A stretch of 64,000 bases of DNA from Clostridiaceae bacterium (lineage in GTDB: Bacteria > Bacillota > Clostridia > Peptostreptococcales > Tindalliaceae), in assembly GCA_024635995.1 (NCBI GenBank), contig JAGXHW010000031.1, positions 1 to 64,000 on the forward strand, given 5' to 3'. The position numbers and the translations under genes were made by a program. Below, in pieces: positions 30,826-40,569 of the stretch (positions within the stretch are counted from its first letter, which is position 1; every line of letters starts with the position of its first letter). The notes beneath the pieces were generated by a model. It had not been told where the DNA came from and did no database searches. It saw nothing but the letters and a program-made list of their open reading frames with translations.

Positions 30826-33114
30826 TTACTGGAAAGGGTTTTCCCAGAGGATGGCTGTTCCATCCCGGCTGCCGGAGAGCAGGTATTTGCCCCTGGTGCT
30901 GATGGCCACTGCAGTGACTGTGCTTTTGTGGCCTTCAAAGGTTTGAAGGCTTTCGCCGGTTTGTAAATTCCACAGTTTCAAAGTGTTGTCGTGGCTTCCT
31001 GAGAGACCCATTTTTCCATCAGGGCTGACAGCTACTGATTTAACCAAAGAACTGTGTTCTGTGAAAGTTTGCAGGCACTCACCGTTCTGGGTATCCCATA
31101 ATCTCAATGTGCCATCCCTGCTTCCTGATAGAATTTGCTGGCCATCAGGTGTAAACACGGCAGATTGAACACTGTCTTTGTGACCCGAATAGGTGCGTAT
31201 GCTTTCCCCGGTTTCCACATTCCATAGCTTTAGTGTGTTATCACCGCTGCCGGATAATGCAAAACGTCCGTCAGGACTGAAACTCACCGTTTGGATATAG
31301 TTTCTATGACCATAAAACTGCTGGGTCAATTCGCCGGAATTCAGCTCAAAGAGCTTCATGGCTTTATTCCAACCTCCGGCAAGCACATACCTTCCATTGG
31401 GACTGACCGCCACAGCATGGATTTCTTTTTCGTTTTCTTCGTAGGTCATCAGGCAATTTCCCGTTTCTGTGTTCCACAGCTTGATGGTTTTGTCCCAACT
31501 GACAGAGATAATGTATTTGCTATCAGGGCTGTACACAGCGGCGTTGACTTCCCTGGTGTGATCAGTCAGGGTTTTCAAGCATTCACCGGATTCCACAGAC
31601 CACAGTTTCAGGGTTTTGTCATCGCTGCCGGTGAGCAGTATCTTGTTATCAGGGCTATAGACCACCGAATTTATTCCACCGGTGTGGCCTACAAATACTC
31701 TGACAGCTTCTGGCGACATAATGACATCAGGCTGGTCTGGTTCATATAGAAGTTTATTTTCATCTTCATCAGAATCCAGCTCGGTATCATCCTCTTCAGC
31801 TTTCTCAGGAGGGTTTATTACCCTTTGATAGACAGGTAAAAGGGTATCGGTATCTGAGACACTTTCCTCGATTAAGGCTTTGTCTGGATCCACATCCCTG
31901 GTGAACGAATCATTTGTAACATTGTCTTCTGCAACACTGTATTCTACAAGACTCTCATCTAAAGTTGTTACTTCAGGAGGTGACATCTCTTCAGTAGGAT
32001 TCATCTTTTCAGTAGGTACTATTTCATCAGGAGGTACTATCTCTTCAGGTGATGCCATTTCTTCAGGTGTAACCGTCTCTTCCGGTAATATTTCACCCGG
32101 CAATGTTTCATCCGTTATTGGATTTTCAACCGGGGTTTCAACCTGAACTTCATCGATGACCTCATCTTCCTGGACGTCCGTCTCAACCTGGTTTACTTGT
32201 TCCTCCTTTTCCCATGGATTATTCCAGATTTTAATGGTTTTGTCATGGCTGCCGGAGATGATCTGCTTTTGATCCGGGGTCATGAGGAGGCCTGTCACGG
32301 TTTTATCGTGCGCTTCCCAGGAAAACCTGCTCTGGGCTGTGTCTGCGTCCCAAAGGCGGAGTGATTTGTCCCAGCTGCCGGAGATAATTTGTTTGCCGTC
32401 ATGTGAATAACAAGCGGAACTAACACCTTCCAGGTGCCCTTGCAATGTATGTAGACAATCACCGGTGGCTGTTTCCCAAATAATTAATTTGTTGTCATTA
32501 CTTCCGGACATAATTCGTTCTCCGTCAGGGCTGAAAACAACCACAACAACGTTTCCACTGTGCCCTGTCATGGTTCTTATACACTTGCCGGTGTCAATGT
32601 CCCACAGTTTCACTTTGTGGTCACTGCTGCCGGACACTATTTTGCTTCCATCCGGACTGACTGCCACTGTCCATACGTCTCTGCCGTGTCCCTGGAAGGT
32701 TTTAAGGCATTCACAGGTAGTCACGTCCCAGAGTTTTAGGGTGTTGTCCCGGCTGCCGGAAACGATTTGCTGCCCGTTGGGAAGGAACGCCACAGAAGTG
32801 ATTTCTTTTGGGTGACCGTTGAAGGTCTTCTGACAGATTCCGGTGAAAATGTCCCAGAGTTTTATGGACACGTAGTTTCCACCGCCGGACAGGGCCCACT
32901 TTCCATCCGGACTAAAGGACACAGACGTTACACCTTCAGTGTGCCCTTTAAAGGTTTTAAGGCATTTTCCGGTGCTGGCTTCCCACAGCGCAAGGGTTTT
33001 GTCCAGGCTGCCTGACAGAATCAGTTGTCCATCGGGGCTGAGGGCAACAGAGGTGACCGCCCCCTGGTGGGCTGTAATGCTTCGAATAAGCCAATCGTGG
33101 AGTTGATCAGTCAT
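30826..33114 (-). CDS. double beta-propeller WD40 repeat protein
   Basis: A 762-residue protein made of 14 WD40 repeats. Seven lie in residues about 15-305 and seven in about 466-762, each with GH near the start, SPDG, SGS-x-D and LKLW. Each set should close a seven-bladed propeller. The linker (about 305-465) is acidic, with many Pro-Glu-Glu-x repeats and no predicted fold. There is no signal peptide or membrane segment, so it is probably a cytoplasmic scaffold. No kinase, caspase or NACHT domain is fused to it. Stand-alone WD40 proteins are uncommon in clostridia and are more usual in cyanobacteria and Planctomycetes, so transfer is possible. It is monocistronic. AAAGGGGTGAAGACAGT precedes ATG. 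Confidence 0.9.
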   Translation of the reverse strand: MTDQLHDWLIRSITAHQGAVTSVALSPDGQLILSGSLDKTLALWEASTGKCLKTFKGHTEGVTSVSFSPDGKWALSGGGNYVSIKLWDIFTGICQKTFNGHPKEITSVAFLPNGQQIVSGSRDNTLKLWDVTTCECLKTFQGHGRDVWTVAVSPDGSKIVSGSSDHKVKLWDIDTGKCIRTMTGHSGNVVVVVFSPDGERIMSGSNDNKLIIWETATGDCLHTLQGHLEGVSSACYSHDGKQIISGSWDKSLRLWDADTAQSRFSWEAHDKTVTGLLMTPDQKQIISGSHDKTIKIWNNPWEKEEQVNQVETDVQEDEVIDEVQVETPVENPITDETLPGEILPEETVTPEEMASPEEIVPPDEIVPTEKMNPTEEMSPPEVTTLDESLVEYSVAEDNVTNDSFTRDVDPDKALIEESVSDTDTLLPVYQRVINPPEKAEEDDTELDSDEDENKLLYEPDQPDVIMSPEAVRVFVGHTGGINSVVYSPDNKILLTGSDDKTLKLWSVESGECLKTLTDHTREVNAAVYSPDSKYIISVSWDKTIKLWNTETGNCLMTYEENEKEIHAVAVSPNGRYVLAGGWNKAMKLFELNSGELTQQFYGHRNYIQTVSFSPDGRFALSGSGDNTLKLWNVETGESIRTYSGHKDSVQSAVFTPDGQQILSGSRDGTLRLWDTQNGECLQTFTEHSSLVKSVAVSPDGKMGLSGSHDNTLKLWNLQTGESLQTFEGHKSTVTAVAISTRGKYLLSGSRDGTAILWENPFQ

Positions 33115-33149
33115 ACTGTCTTCACCCCTTTACACCTGTGATTGATTAC

Positions 33150-33199
33150 ATCATATCAGTTTATCAGATTGTACCCAACCATTCTTTATATAATCTGAT
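33150..33199 (-). promoter_or_regulatory. promoter and inverted repeat of the WD40 gene
   Basis: Minus strand TTGGGT (33178-33173), 17-base spacer, TATGAT (33155-33150). Eight-base arms ATCAGATT (33163-33170) and AATCTGAT (33192-33199) flank the -35 box, a layout fitting an operator. Confidence 0.5.
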
Positions 33200-33221
33200 A
33201 ATTCATAGAAATTCAAGCAAA

Positions 33222-33273
33222 TATAAAAAACCCTCAAAACAAACCCGATTTGCAGCGGATTATACTAGAGGGT
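33222..33273 (-). terminator. rarA terminator
   Basis: Minus strand ACCCTC (33273-33268), a loop of 32 bases, GAGGGT, then TTTTTTATATTTG. The short stem is helped by inner pairs (AAATCGGGTTTG). Confidence 0.55.
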
Positions 33274-33284
33274 CAACTGAATCC

Positions 33285-34613
33285 CTATTCTTTTTTTGTC
33301 TGTTCCTTTAACCACTCCATGTAAACCTTCCGCTTTTTCTCCGCTCCCAGTTCCGTCATGTGGTAATACACCTGGCCTACTAGTTGGTCTGGCATAAACT
33401 GCTGGGGTACATAATGGTTGGGATAATCGTGGGAGTATTTATAACCTTTGCCATGGCCCAGCTTGGCAGCGCCTTTGTAATGGCTGTCTTTCAAATGATC
33501 TGGCACATAGGTGGTTACTTTCTCAACGTCTGCCTGGGATTTGTTAACGGCCAGGTAAGCGGCGTTACTTTTGGGCGCCGTGGCCAGATAAGTGACGGCT
33601 TGGGCCAGAGGAAGTGTTGCTTCTGGCAGACCAATGTTTTTCACTGCATAATGGGCGGCCATGGCCACGGACATGCCGTAAGGGTCTGCGTTGCCAATGT
33701 CTTCTGAGGCAGAAATAATGATGCGGCGGGCGATGAATTCCGGGTCTTCACCTGCAGCAATCATTTTGGCCATGTAATGCAAAGCCGCGTCTGGGTCACT
33801 GCCCCGGATGCTTTTGATAAAAGCAGAAATCACATCGTAATGCTGGTCGCCATCTTTGTCATATCGTACAGCCCGTTTCTGGATGGATTCTTTTGCATCT
33901 TCCAGTGTGACATGAATGGCACCGTCTTCCTGTGTGGGAGTGCTTAATACAGCAATTTCAAGGGCATTCAAAGCTTTTCTGGCGTCGCCGCCACAGGTGT
34001 CGGCTAAAAAACGCATGGCATCGTCATCTAATTTGACATTGATTTTCCCCAAGCCTCTCTCCTGATCGGTTAAGCTTGATAAAAGCAATTTACGAATGTC
34101 ATCCGTTTCCAGGGATTCAAGCTTAAGAACTGTAATCCTGGACAGCAGGGCACTATTAACCTCAAAATAAGGATTTTCTGTGGTTGCACCAATCAAGATC
34201 AGCAGCCCTTTTTCCACGTGAGGCAGTAACGCATCCTGCTGGTTCTTTGAAAAGCGGTGTATTTCATCAATGAAGAGCATTGATTTTTTTCCGGCATGCT
34301 TTCGTAGATGGTCGGCTTCTTCCACCACTTGTCGTATGTCTTTTACCCCTGCCATCACTGCACTCAGCTGAAAAAAATTGCTGTCAGACACTTCTGCCAG
34401 CAGTCGGGCCAAGGTTGTTTTCCCGCTGCCCGGGGGGCCGTAGAAAATGATGGAGGGGATGCGCCGTGCTGCTATGCAGCGCTGGAGAAAACGGCCTCTC
34501 CCCAAAATGTGAGTCTGCCCCACAACTTCATCTACATTTGCCGGTCTCATACGATCGGCCAAAGGGGCTTCTTCCTTGATTTTTTGTCGGTTCATGACAT
34601 CAAATATATCCAT
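33285..34613 (-). CDS. rarA: replication-associated recombination protein RarA (MgsA)
   Basis: A 442-residue AAA+ ATPase of the clamp-loader type. Walker A GPPGSGKTT (near residue 60), Walker B LFIDEIHRF, sensor ATTENPYFEV, and the C-terminal MgsA domain (ENPEFIARRIIISASEDIG, later YKYSHDYPNHYVPQQF). It acts on stalled replication forks together with RecA and SSB. Length is normal. It is not in an operon with its neighbours; ltaE begins 83 bases upstream. Confidence 0.95.
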   Translation of the reverse strand: MDIFDVMNRQKIKEEAPLADRMRPANVDEVVGQTHILGRGRFLQRCIAARRIPSIIFYGPPGSGKTTLARLLAEVSDSNFFQLSAVMAGVKDIRQVVEEADHLRKHAGKKSMLFIDEIHRFSKNQQDALLPHVEKGLLILIGATTENPYFEVNSALLSRITVLKLESLETDDIRKLLLSSLTDQERGLGKINVKLDDDAMRFLADTCGGDARKALNALEIAVLSTPTQEDGAIHVTLEDAKESIQKRAVRYDKDGDQHYDVISAFIKSIRGSDPDAALHYMAKMIAAGEDPEFIARRIIISASEDIGNADPYGMSVAMAAHYAVKNIGLPEATLPLAQAVTYLATAPKSNAAYLAVNKSQADVEKVTTYVPDHLKDSHYKGAAKLGHGKGYKYSHDYPNHYVPQQFMPDQLVGQVYYHMTELGAEKKRKVYMEWLKEQTKKE

Positions 34614-34695
34614 TACACTTCACAACCTTCTTTATTACGATACTGGTCATAGGCCACTGATTGTAATTCATGGTTCTCCTGTTTATTTACGGATT

Positions 34696-35736
34696 TTAGC
34701 AGTTTTTTGTCAGCACACTTTTAATCACAGTGATTGCTTTTTCCAAATCATCTTTCGTAACATCTTTATGGGTGACAAATCTGAAATGACGTTTACTGCG
34801 GGCCCCTGTCAGTACGCCCTGTTCTGCCATCAATTTGGTCAGTTCGAATGCATTGCATCGTTCACAACTCAGTACGGCGTTAACGATGTTGGTTTCCACA
34901 GTTTCCGGTTCAGTGATGAAAAAGCCTGATTCCAACAGTTCCTTGGCTACGTATTTTGCGTTTTCATGATCTTCCTTTAAACGATCGACCATGGCTTCCA
35001 AAGATATAATACCGCAGGCTGCCAATACCCCAGCCTGGCGTAAACCGCCACCCAGCATTTTTCGGTGTTTTCTGGCTTGGTTGATGAAGGACTGGGTGCC
35101 TACCAGCATACTGCCAACTGGTGATGCCAGCCCTTTTGACAAGCAAAACATAACAGAGTCTGCGTGTTTGGCCACATTCTTCACATCTGTGCCCAGGGCT
35201 GTAGCTGCGTTAAAGATACGGGCTCCGTCTAAATGAACTGAAAGGTTTCTGCTTTTTGCTAATTCTGCCACCTGTTGCATGTATTCAAGGGGTAACACAG
35301 CCCCACCGGACATATTGTGAGTATTTTCAATGGCGATTAATCCGGTTTCCGGAAAATGAATATTTTCAGGGCGGATGGCTTTTTCGATGCGTTCGATGTC
35401 CATCTGGCCCCTGGATCCGATAATGGGTCTGGTTTGTACACCGGCCACCCGGGCTGCGCTTCCCACTTCAAACTGGAAAATGTGGGAGCTTTCTTCCAGT
35501 ATTATTTCCTGACCCGGTTTTGTGTGGGTGAGTACCGCAATTAAATTGCCCATGGTGCCTGAGGGCACAAACAACGCTGCTTCTTTTCCCAGTTTTTCAG
35601 CTGCCAAAGCTTCCAATTTATTCACCGTTGGGTCGTCGCCATAGACGTCGTCTCCCACTTCTGCACTCGCCATGGCCACATACATTTCAGATGTTGGTTT
35701 GGTCACTGTATCGCTTCTGAGATCAATTATTGTCAT
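34696..35736 (-). CDS. ltaE: low-specificity L-threonine aldolase
   Basis: A 346-residue fold-type I PLP enzyme. N-terminal IDLRSDTVTKPT is diagnostic; EVGDDVYGDDPTVNKLE and the PLP lysine in FCLSKGLASPVGS follow. It cleaves L-threonine or allo-threonine to glycine and acetaldehyde. ATG 35736 is chosen (AAGGAGATGGTTCTT upstream) over 35775. Glycine made here can feed GlyA or reductase-type fermentation; a threonine/serine exporter and glyA are also in the window. Confidence 0.93.
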   Translation of the reverse strand: MTIIDLRSDTVTKPTSEMYVAMASAEVGDDVYGDDPTVNKLEALAAEKLGKEAALFVPSGTMGNLIAVLTHTKPGQEIILEESSHIFQFEVGSAARVAGVQTRPIIGSRGQMDIERIEKAIRPENIHFPETGLIAIENTHNMSGGAVLPLEYMQQVAELAKSRNLSVHLDGARIFNAATALGTDVKNVAKHADSVMFCLSKGLASPVGSMLVGTQSFINQARKHRKMLGGGLRQAGVLAACGIISLEAMVDRLKEDHENAKYVAKELLESGFFITEPETVETNIVNAVLSCERCNAFELTKLMAEQGVLTGARSKRHFRFVTHKDVTKDDLEKAITVIKSVLTKNC

Positions 35737-35812
35737 AAGAACCATCTCCTTCATTATTGTCATTGCAATTACCATTATAGACTAAAGATTTAAAAGAATC
35801 TATGGTAATGAC

Positions 35813-35854
35813 GTAATAAAAGACACTGCCTTTAAATACGTCGGCAGTGTCTTT
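35813..35854 (-). terminator. terminator of the ornithine operon
   Basis: Minus strand AAAGACACTGCC (35854-35843) pairs with GGCAGTGTCTTT (35830-35819), then TATTACG. A 12-base perfect stem, 50 bases after the orr stop. Confidence 0.75.
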
Positions 35855-35905
35855 GGTTATTGATTTAAGTGTGTCTGTTGAAGCACAAAAGATGTTACAT
35901 CCTGA

Positions 35906-36988
35906 TTATCTACCTTGTTCCACATACTGGGTGGACACATAGCTGCTGGTGTTTAGTGCCAGCATAGCGCCATAGCTGAGAGAGAAGGTCACTTCATCGC
36001 CCACTTTATAGTCTATGTCGGCTTCTGTGATGTCCAACAGCAGATGGTCACTGCTGGACCCTACAATTTCCACGCCCGCTGCAAGCGGTTTAATGCTGTG
36101 GGTGGCTAAATCCTGCTTTCCCACGGCTACAATGGCCCGGTTGCGCATGCCTTTGTCTTCAAAGATGGGGATGTTGCCGAAGGCGTCTTTTCCGATGGTA
36201 CCAATGGGCATGGAGGGCTTGCGCTCCACTTCCACCACTTCTGCCACCAGTTGAAACACATCGTAGTGCATGTTGGGGATTTTGGCGCCATAAGCACTTT
36301 CGGTGCCCAGAAGAATGCCTTCGCCGATGCGCAGGTGGTTAATGCCCTTGGGCAGTTTGCCTTCCTGGAGCAGGTAAATGCTGCTGCTGTTCCCGCCGCT
36401 GACAAATTCCAGGGGTGTGCCCATGATGTTGGCGGCTTCATCGGCCATGGTCACCAGTTTTCCCAAATTCTTTTCGTCGGGGATGATGGCACCAAAGCAA
36501 GTGAGGTTAGTGCCAATGCCCTTTACTTCCACATTAGACAGGCGGCTGGCTTTTTTGACCAGTTCATAAAACTCTATTTCACTGAAAATACCTTCCCTGA
36601 GGTCACCCAAATCGGTCATGAGGATGATACCATGTTGCACCCCTCTGTGTTTGGCGGCTACGTTCAGGGCCTGAATGGTTACCCATTGGGAGTTCATACT
36701 GATGTCAGAAAACCATACCACTTCTTCTGCCTGGCTGACCATGGGAATGCGAAGCAGAATTTTTTCTGCTTTCAGGGGTTGAAACTTACGCAGGTTTTCA
36801 ATGCGGGAGTCGGCCAGACTGGTAACGCCGCCTTTTAAAATGGCTGCGGCGACCTGAGGCTTGGCACAAAATCCCTTGGTGACGGCGCTCAGTTTAACAC
36901 CTGCAGGTTTGCACAGCTTCACCATTTCTGCTGCATTGTGCTGCAATTTGTCCAGGTTAATGGTTATTTTAGGATTCATATGGTCCAT
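35906..36988 (-). CDS. orr: ornithine racemase
   Basis: A 360-residue PLP enzyme of the alanine racemase N-terminal-domain family. The PLP lysine is in AVTKGFCAKP near residue 39. Its position as the last gene of the ornithine set identifies it as the L- to D-ornithine racemase that feeds D-ornithine to OraS/OraE. GGGAGCGTCAAACA precedes ATG 36988. The start overlaps the end of the reactivase gene by 20 bases. Without the context it would be called only a YhfX-like racemase. Confidence 0.92.
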   Translation of the reverse strand: MDHMNPKITINLDKLQHNAAEMVKLCKPAGVKLSAVTKGFCAKPQVAAAILKGGVTSLADSRIENLRKFQPLKAEKILLRIPMVSQAEEVVWFSDISMNSQWVTIQALNVAAKHRGVQHGIILMTDLGDLREGIFSEIEFYELVKKASRLSNVEVKGIGTNLTCFGAIIPDEKNLGKLVTMADEAANIMGTPLEFVSGGNSSSIYLLQEGKLPKGINHLRIGEGILLGTESAYGAKIPNMHYDVFQLVAEVVEVERKPSMPIGTIGKDAFGNIPIFEDKGMRNRAIVAVGKQDLATHSIKPLAAGVEIVGSSSDHLLLDITEADIDYKVGDEVTFSLSYGAMLALNTSSYVSTQYVEQGR

Positions 36989-38369
36989 TGTTTGACGCTC
37001 CCTTCCAGTCCATACTTTTTTTCAGTAACAGAAAAGCACTTTCCGGATATTTTTTTGATAAGACCCCCAGGGAGGCCATGATATAGTCGTTGTCCAGCAG
37101 TATTTCCACATCGTCTGTGGGCAGCAGTTTGTTTTGGTGCTGCTGGGTCAGGATGCTGCGGAGGATTTCCATTCCCCTTGGCAGACGTGTCAAGGCGCCA
37201 CCGGTGCCAATGACATATTTTACATTGGAAAGGTCTTTGCCTTCAGCAATTGTGGTTTTTCCACCGGGCCCGTATAGGTGCTTCACCTGGCCCACGTGGC
37301 GCAGCAAGGCGGTTTTCACTGCTTCTTCCGTTAACCGTTCTGCAAAGCGAATGCTGTTTTTATTGGTGGGGATGGCCTGGTGATCTTCCATCAGCTGCGT
37401 CAGGACCAGTTCGTACTTGTCTTTTAGTTCCTTGGCCAGGGTTTCTTCGCCAATGAGTTCGACGATGTTTTTCAGGTTTACGTAGACTCCTAAATCCCCT
37501 TCCACCGTACGCTTGGCCTCAGGTTCCGGGCTAAGGAGAATGCGGTTGATTTCTTCACTGCCTTCAGTGACGGAATGCAGGTCGGTGGTGGCACCACCCA
37601 CGTCAAAGGCCAGCAGGTCACCCATGTACTCCTTGGCCAGCTTGGCCGCCACCATGACAGCTCCAGGGGTTGGGATGATGGGCCCGTTCACCAGGTCTCG
37701 GACATGTTCCATGCCTGGGGCGTGGATGATGTGTTCTTCAAACACGTCCTGGATGATGTTTCGGGTGGGTTCAATGTTCAGTTGGTCAATCTTGGGGTAC
37801 ACATTTTCCGCCAGGTATAGCTGGTAATTGGTGCCTTCAAAAATCAGTTTCATTTCTTCCTGGTTCTCGATGTTGCCGGCATAAATCACTGGGATGGACA
37901 GGTTTAATTCCGCCAGTTTTTCAGCGTTTTCAACGGCAGTGTCTTTCTCACCATAGTCCACACCACCGGCAATGAGGATGATGTTGGGGTTGATGTCCTG
38001 CACCTTTTTCAGGTCGGTGCGCCGCAGCTTGCCGGCGGTGACCTGGTGGAGGATGGCCCCGGCACCCAGGGCTGCTTCACGGGCGGCCCTCACCGTCATG
38101 TCATGCACCAGGCCGTGGACGGTCATTTTCAGACCGCCGGCGGCGCTGCTGGTGGCCAGCATTTCCTTGTAGGAAACTTCTTCCACTCCCAGGTTGCTGG
38201 AAAGGTCGGCGATGGCCTGGTTCAGACCGATACGCACATCACCTTCCAACACACTGGTGGGTGCCTGCCCCTGGCCCAGAAAAACCGGGTCAGGGGTGTG
38301 GATGTTGTTAAAGGCATTGACCACCGTGGTGGTGCTGCCAATTTCTGCTACCAATACATCAATTTTCAT
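36969..38369 (-). CDS. aminomutase-reactivating protein, MutL/GlmL family
   Basis: A 466-residue ASKHA-fold ATPase. The N-terminal phosphate loop is VAEIGSTTTVVNAF, the second is LLAFDVGGATTDLHSV, and ADP contacts resemble VIGTGGALTRLPRG. The family (GlmL/MutL) is encoded next to B12-dependent mutases and is thought to renew damaged cobalamin cofactor. Here it is translationally coupled to oraE (11-base overlap) and so probably serves D-ornithine 4,5-aminomutase. It is also found in the ornithine clusters of other clostridia. Confidence 0.9.
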   Translation of the reverse strand: MKIDVLVAEIGSTTTVVNAFNNIHTPDPVFLGQGQAPTSVLEGDVRIGLNQAIADLSSNLGVEEVSYKEMLATSSAAGGLKMTVHGLVHDMTVRAAREAALGAGAILHQVTAGKLRRTDLKKVQDINPNIILIAGGVDYGEKDTAVENAEKLAELNLSIPVIYAGNIENQEEMKLIFEGTNYQLYLAENVYPKIDQLNIEPTRNIIQDVFEEHIIHAPGMEHVRDLVNGPIIPTPGAVMVAAKLAKEYMGDLLAFDVGGATTDLHSVTEGSEEINRILLSPEPEAKRTVEGDLGVYVNLKNIVELIGEETLAKELKDKYELVLTQLMEDHQAIPTNKNSIRFAERLTEEAVKTALLRHVGQVKHLYGPGGKTTIAEGKDLSNVKYVIGTGGALTRLPRGMEILRSILTQQHQNKLLPTDDVEILLDNDYIMASLGVLSKKYPESAFLLLKKSMDWKGASNNGPYES

Positions 38370-40569
38370 CTTTCATCTCGTCCCGTCGGTTTACCAGGAA
38401 GGTGGCTACGTGAACGCCCTTGGTACCACGACCGAAACCGGCGTCAATGCCCTGTTTCACGGCGATTTCCGGTGTGACCTGTGTACCGCCTGCAATGAGG
38501 ATTAGTTTGTCACGTACACCTTTTTCGATGCACACTTCATGCAGTTTTTTCATGCTCTTATAGTGCATTTCATCATGACTGATAATGGTGGAGGCCAAAA
38601 TGGCGTTGGCGTTCAACTCAATGGCTGAGTCCACCAATTTTTCAATGGAAACAGAGGTGCCAAGGTATTCGCACTCGATACCATATTTTTCGATGCCGCC
38701 GTGCTTGATGTCAATGATTTCCCGAAGGCCAACGGAGTGCTCATCTTCGCCGACAGTTCCTGCCACAATTTTCATGGGTTCATTGTCAATTTTTTCGCGA
38801 ATCTGATCGTCAGACATTACTTCCGGTTCCGGCGGAATCACCAGGTCGTTTGAGTCGATGGTGAAATCAACACGGCCTTTCAGTTCAACCCGGGTACCTT
38901 CAGCGGTTTGCATGACTTCTTTGTGGATCACTTCCACTTCTTTCAGGTTCATTTTCTTGGCAAACTCAATGGCTGCGTATTCTGCCACACGTCGAGCAGC
39001 GGGAATGAACATGTTCAACATGACAATGCCGTCGCCTCGCCATTCCATTTCTGGCTTCAGGATGGAGGTGTCGATGAGGTCTTTTTGCTCTTCCAGTCGC
39101 ACATTAACATTATCGGTTTCGTCCAGCTCGTCAATGTAAATGATTTTTTCCGGTTTTTCTAGGGTGCAGCCGCCAATGAGGCTGGCTGGGTCCTTGACCG
39201 CGGCTGGGTCGTACTGGCCTGGGTTGTTGTAACCAAAGTGAGCGGTGACAGGTGCCATGTAATCTTCGTCTCTTTCAAAAATGGCTCCGGCGCCAATGCC
39301 GCCTTCGATTTTACGGGGAATGCCGTCGCCGTTCCGCTCAGGATAATGACCGGAATCCACGAAGAATCCGTCCTTAACTGATTGGAAATAGCCGCCGGCG
39401 TCAATGATTTCTTCCATGAAGAGTACTGCCCGCTCCTTGATTTCACGGCTGCGTTCCAGGAGGTAGCCTTCCTTCTTCAGTTCCACCATACTCATCAGGT
39501 CGTCCATGCCCACAAAGGCCTGTTTGGCAGTGTCAACGGCTTCCATGTTGTAGATATGCCATGGCACATTTCGGCCTTCGTCAGGGGTGATGGTTGACTG
39601 GATATCAGCACTTGTCAAACGGGAAATCAACAGGTTCAGCACGTGAGTCACTGTGGCTTCCCGGGTGGATGATTCAATGTATTTGGTGTTCATCTGTGCC
39701 CGCATCTTGTACTCTTTAAACAGCTCGCGAAGTGCCACTGCGTAAGGCAGGTCCAACTTCATGCAAGGTGCCGGCGGCGCTGTGGGAGGTACTGTTGACA
39801 GGCAGATGTTCTCTTTTTTCATGCCCACTTTCACGGAAAAAATGGAGTTAATGGCATGCTGCACCAACAATTCAGGCATGACCTTCCAGGCTTCCCGGGC
39901 GGTGGCGTTGGCGTTATGGGCGCCGTCAATCTGGGCGATATCGGCCCATACCATGATTTTCTTGGCTTCGGCAGCGTCCACATAAGAACGCACCATGTTG
40001 ATGTTTCTGTAAAGCACGTTGTACTGTGGGTCCTGGTGAGCACCGTTAACGCCTTCTTCTGCAAACATAACAGAAATTTCGGGACCCGCCACACCACTGA
40101 TGTAGGAGTGGTAGTTCAAAGGACGGCCTACTTCTTCTTCAATCAAATCAAGGGCTTTGCGTTGTGCCCGCACCTGTTTGCGTGTGATGGGAATACCACC
40201 AATGCCCTGGGGTGTTCCTTCAATCAGACCGTCAAAGTGACTCTGGCCGGCGGTACGGATGACCATCAGGTGATCGGCACCATGCCAGGCAGCCATGCGC
40301 ATACGACGAATATCATCTTCAAAACGGCCGGAGGCGATTTCTGTGGTAATGACACAATCCGGTTGTGGATCGATGTCGCCAAAATATTTCGCCGATGGCA
40401 GGGGTATGCTTTGCTCCAGGGGTTTGGCGCAATCCTGGTAGGTAAAGGGTCCCATTTCCAGGTCTTTTTCATTTTTACGCCATGTCCAGCCTCTGCGTTT
40501 TGGCTGGTACTTGTCCAGGTCTTTTAACAGTTCTTTTATGTCAAGTTTTTCATTTGGTTTCAGTTCCAT
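38359..40569 (-). CDS. oraE: D-ornithine 4,5-aminomutase large subunit
   Basis: A 736-residue subunit that binds both PLP and adenosylcobalamin. The cobalamin-binding Rossmann domain is C-terminal (about residues 600-736), with the base-off motif DEHSVG (D-x-H-x-x-G) and the later AGGTQVTPE. The radical barrel occupies the first 500 residues. With OraS it converts D-ornithine to 2,4-diaminopentanoate. The start codon overlaps the oraS stop (TAATG). Length agrees with clostridial OraE. Confidence 0.96.
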   Translation of the reverse strand: MELKPNEKLDIKELLKDLDKYQPKRRGWTWRKNEKDLEMGPFTYQDCAKPLEQSIPLPSAKYFGDIDPQPDCVITTEIASGRFEDDIRRMRMAAWHGADHLMVIRTAGQSHFDGLIEGTPQGIGGIPITRKQVRAQRKALDLIEEEVGRPLNYHSYISGVAGPEISVMFAEEGVNGAHQDPQYNVLYRNINMVRSYVDAAEAKKIMVWADIAQIDGAHNANATAREAWKVMPELLVQHAINSIFSVKVGMKKENICLSTVPPTAPPAPCMKLDLPYAVALRELFKEYKMRAQMNTKYIESSTREATVTHVLNLLISRLTSADIQSTITPDEGRNVPWHIYNMEAVDTAKQAFVGMDDLMSMVELKKEGYLLERSREIKERAVLFMEEIIDAGGYFQSVKDGFFVDSGHYPERNGDGIPRKIEGGIGAGAIFERDEDYMAPVTAHFGYNNPGQYDPAAVKDPASLIGGCTLEKPEKIIYIDELDETDNVNVRLEEQKDLIDTSILKPEMEWRGDGIVMLNMFIPAARRVAEYAAIEFAKKMNLKEVEVIHKEVMQTAEGTRVELKGRVDFTIDSNDLVIPPEPEVMSDDQIREKIDNEPMKIVAGTVGEDEHSVGLREIIDIKHGGIEKYGIECEYLGTSVSIEKLVDSAIELNANAILASTIISHDEMHYKSMKKLHEVCIEKGVRDKLILIAGGTQVTPEIAVKQGIDAGFGRGTKGVHVATFLVNRRDEMKDEN

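Noticed and set aside
31880..32146. Plus-strand Ser/Gly-rich ORF of 88 codons
   Set aside because: It is antisense to the repetitive acidic Pro-Glu linker of the WD40 protein; the repetition comes from that coding sequence.
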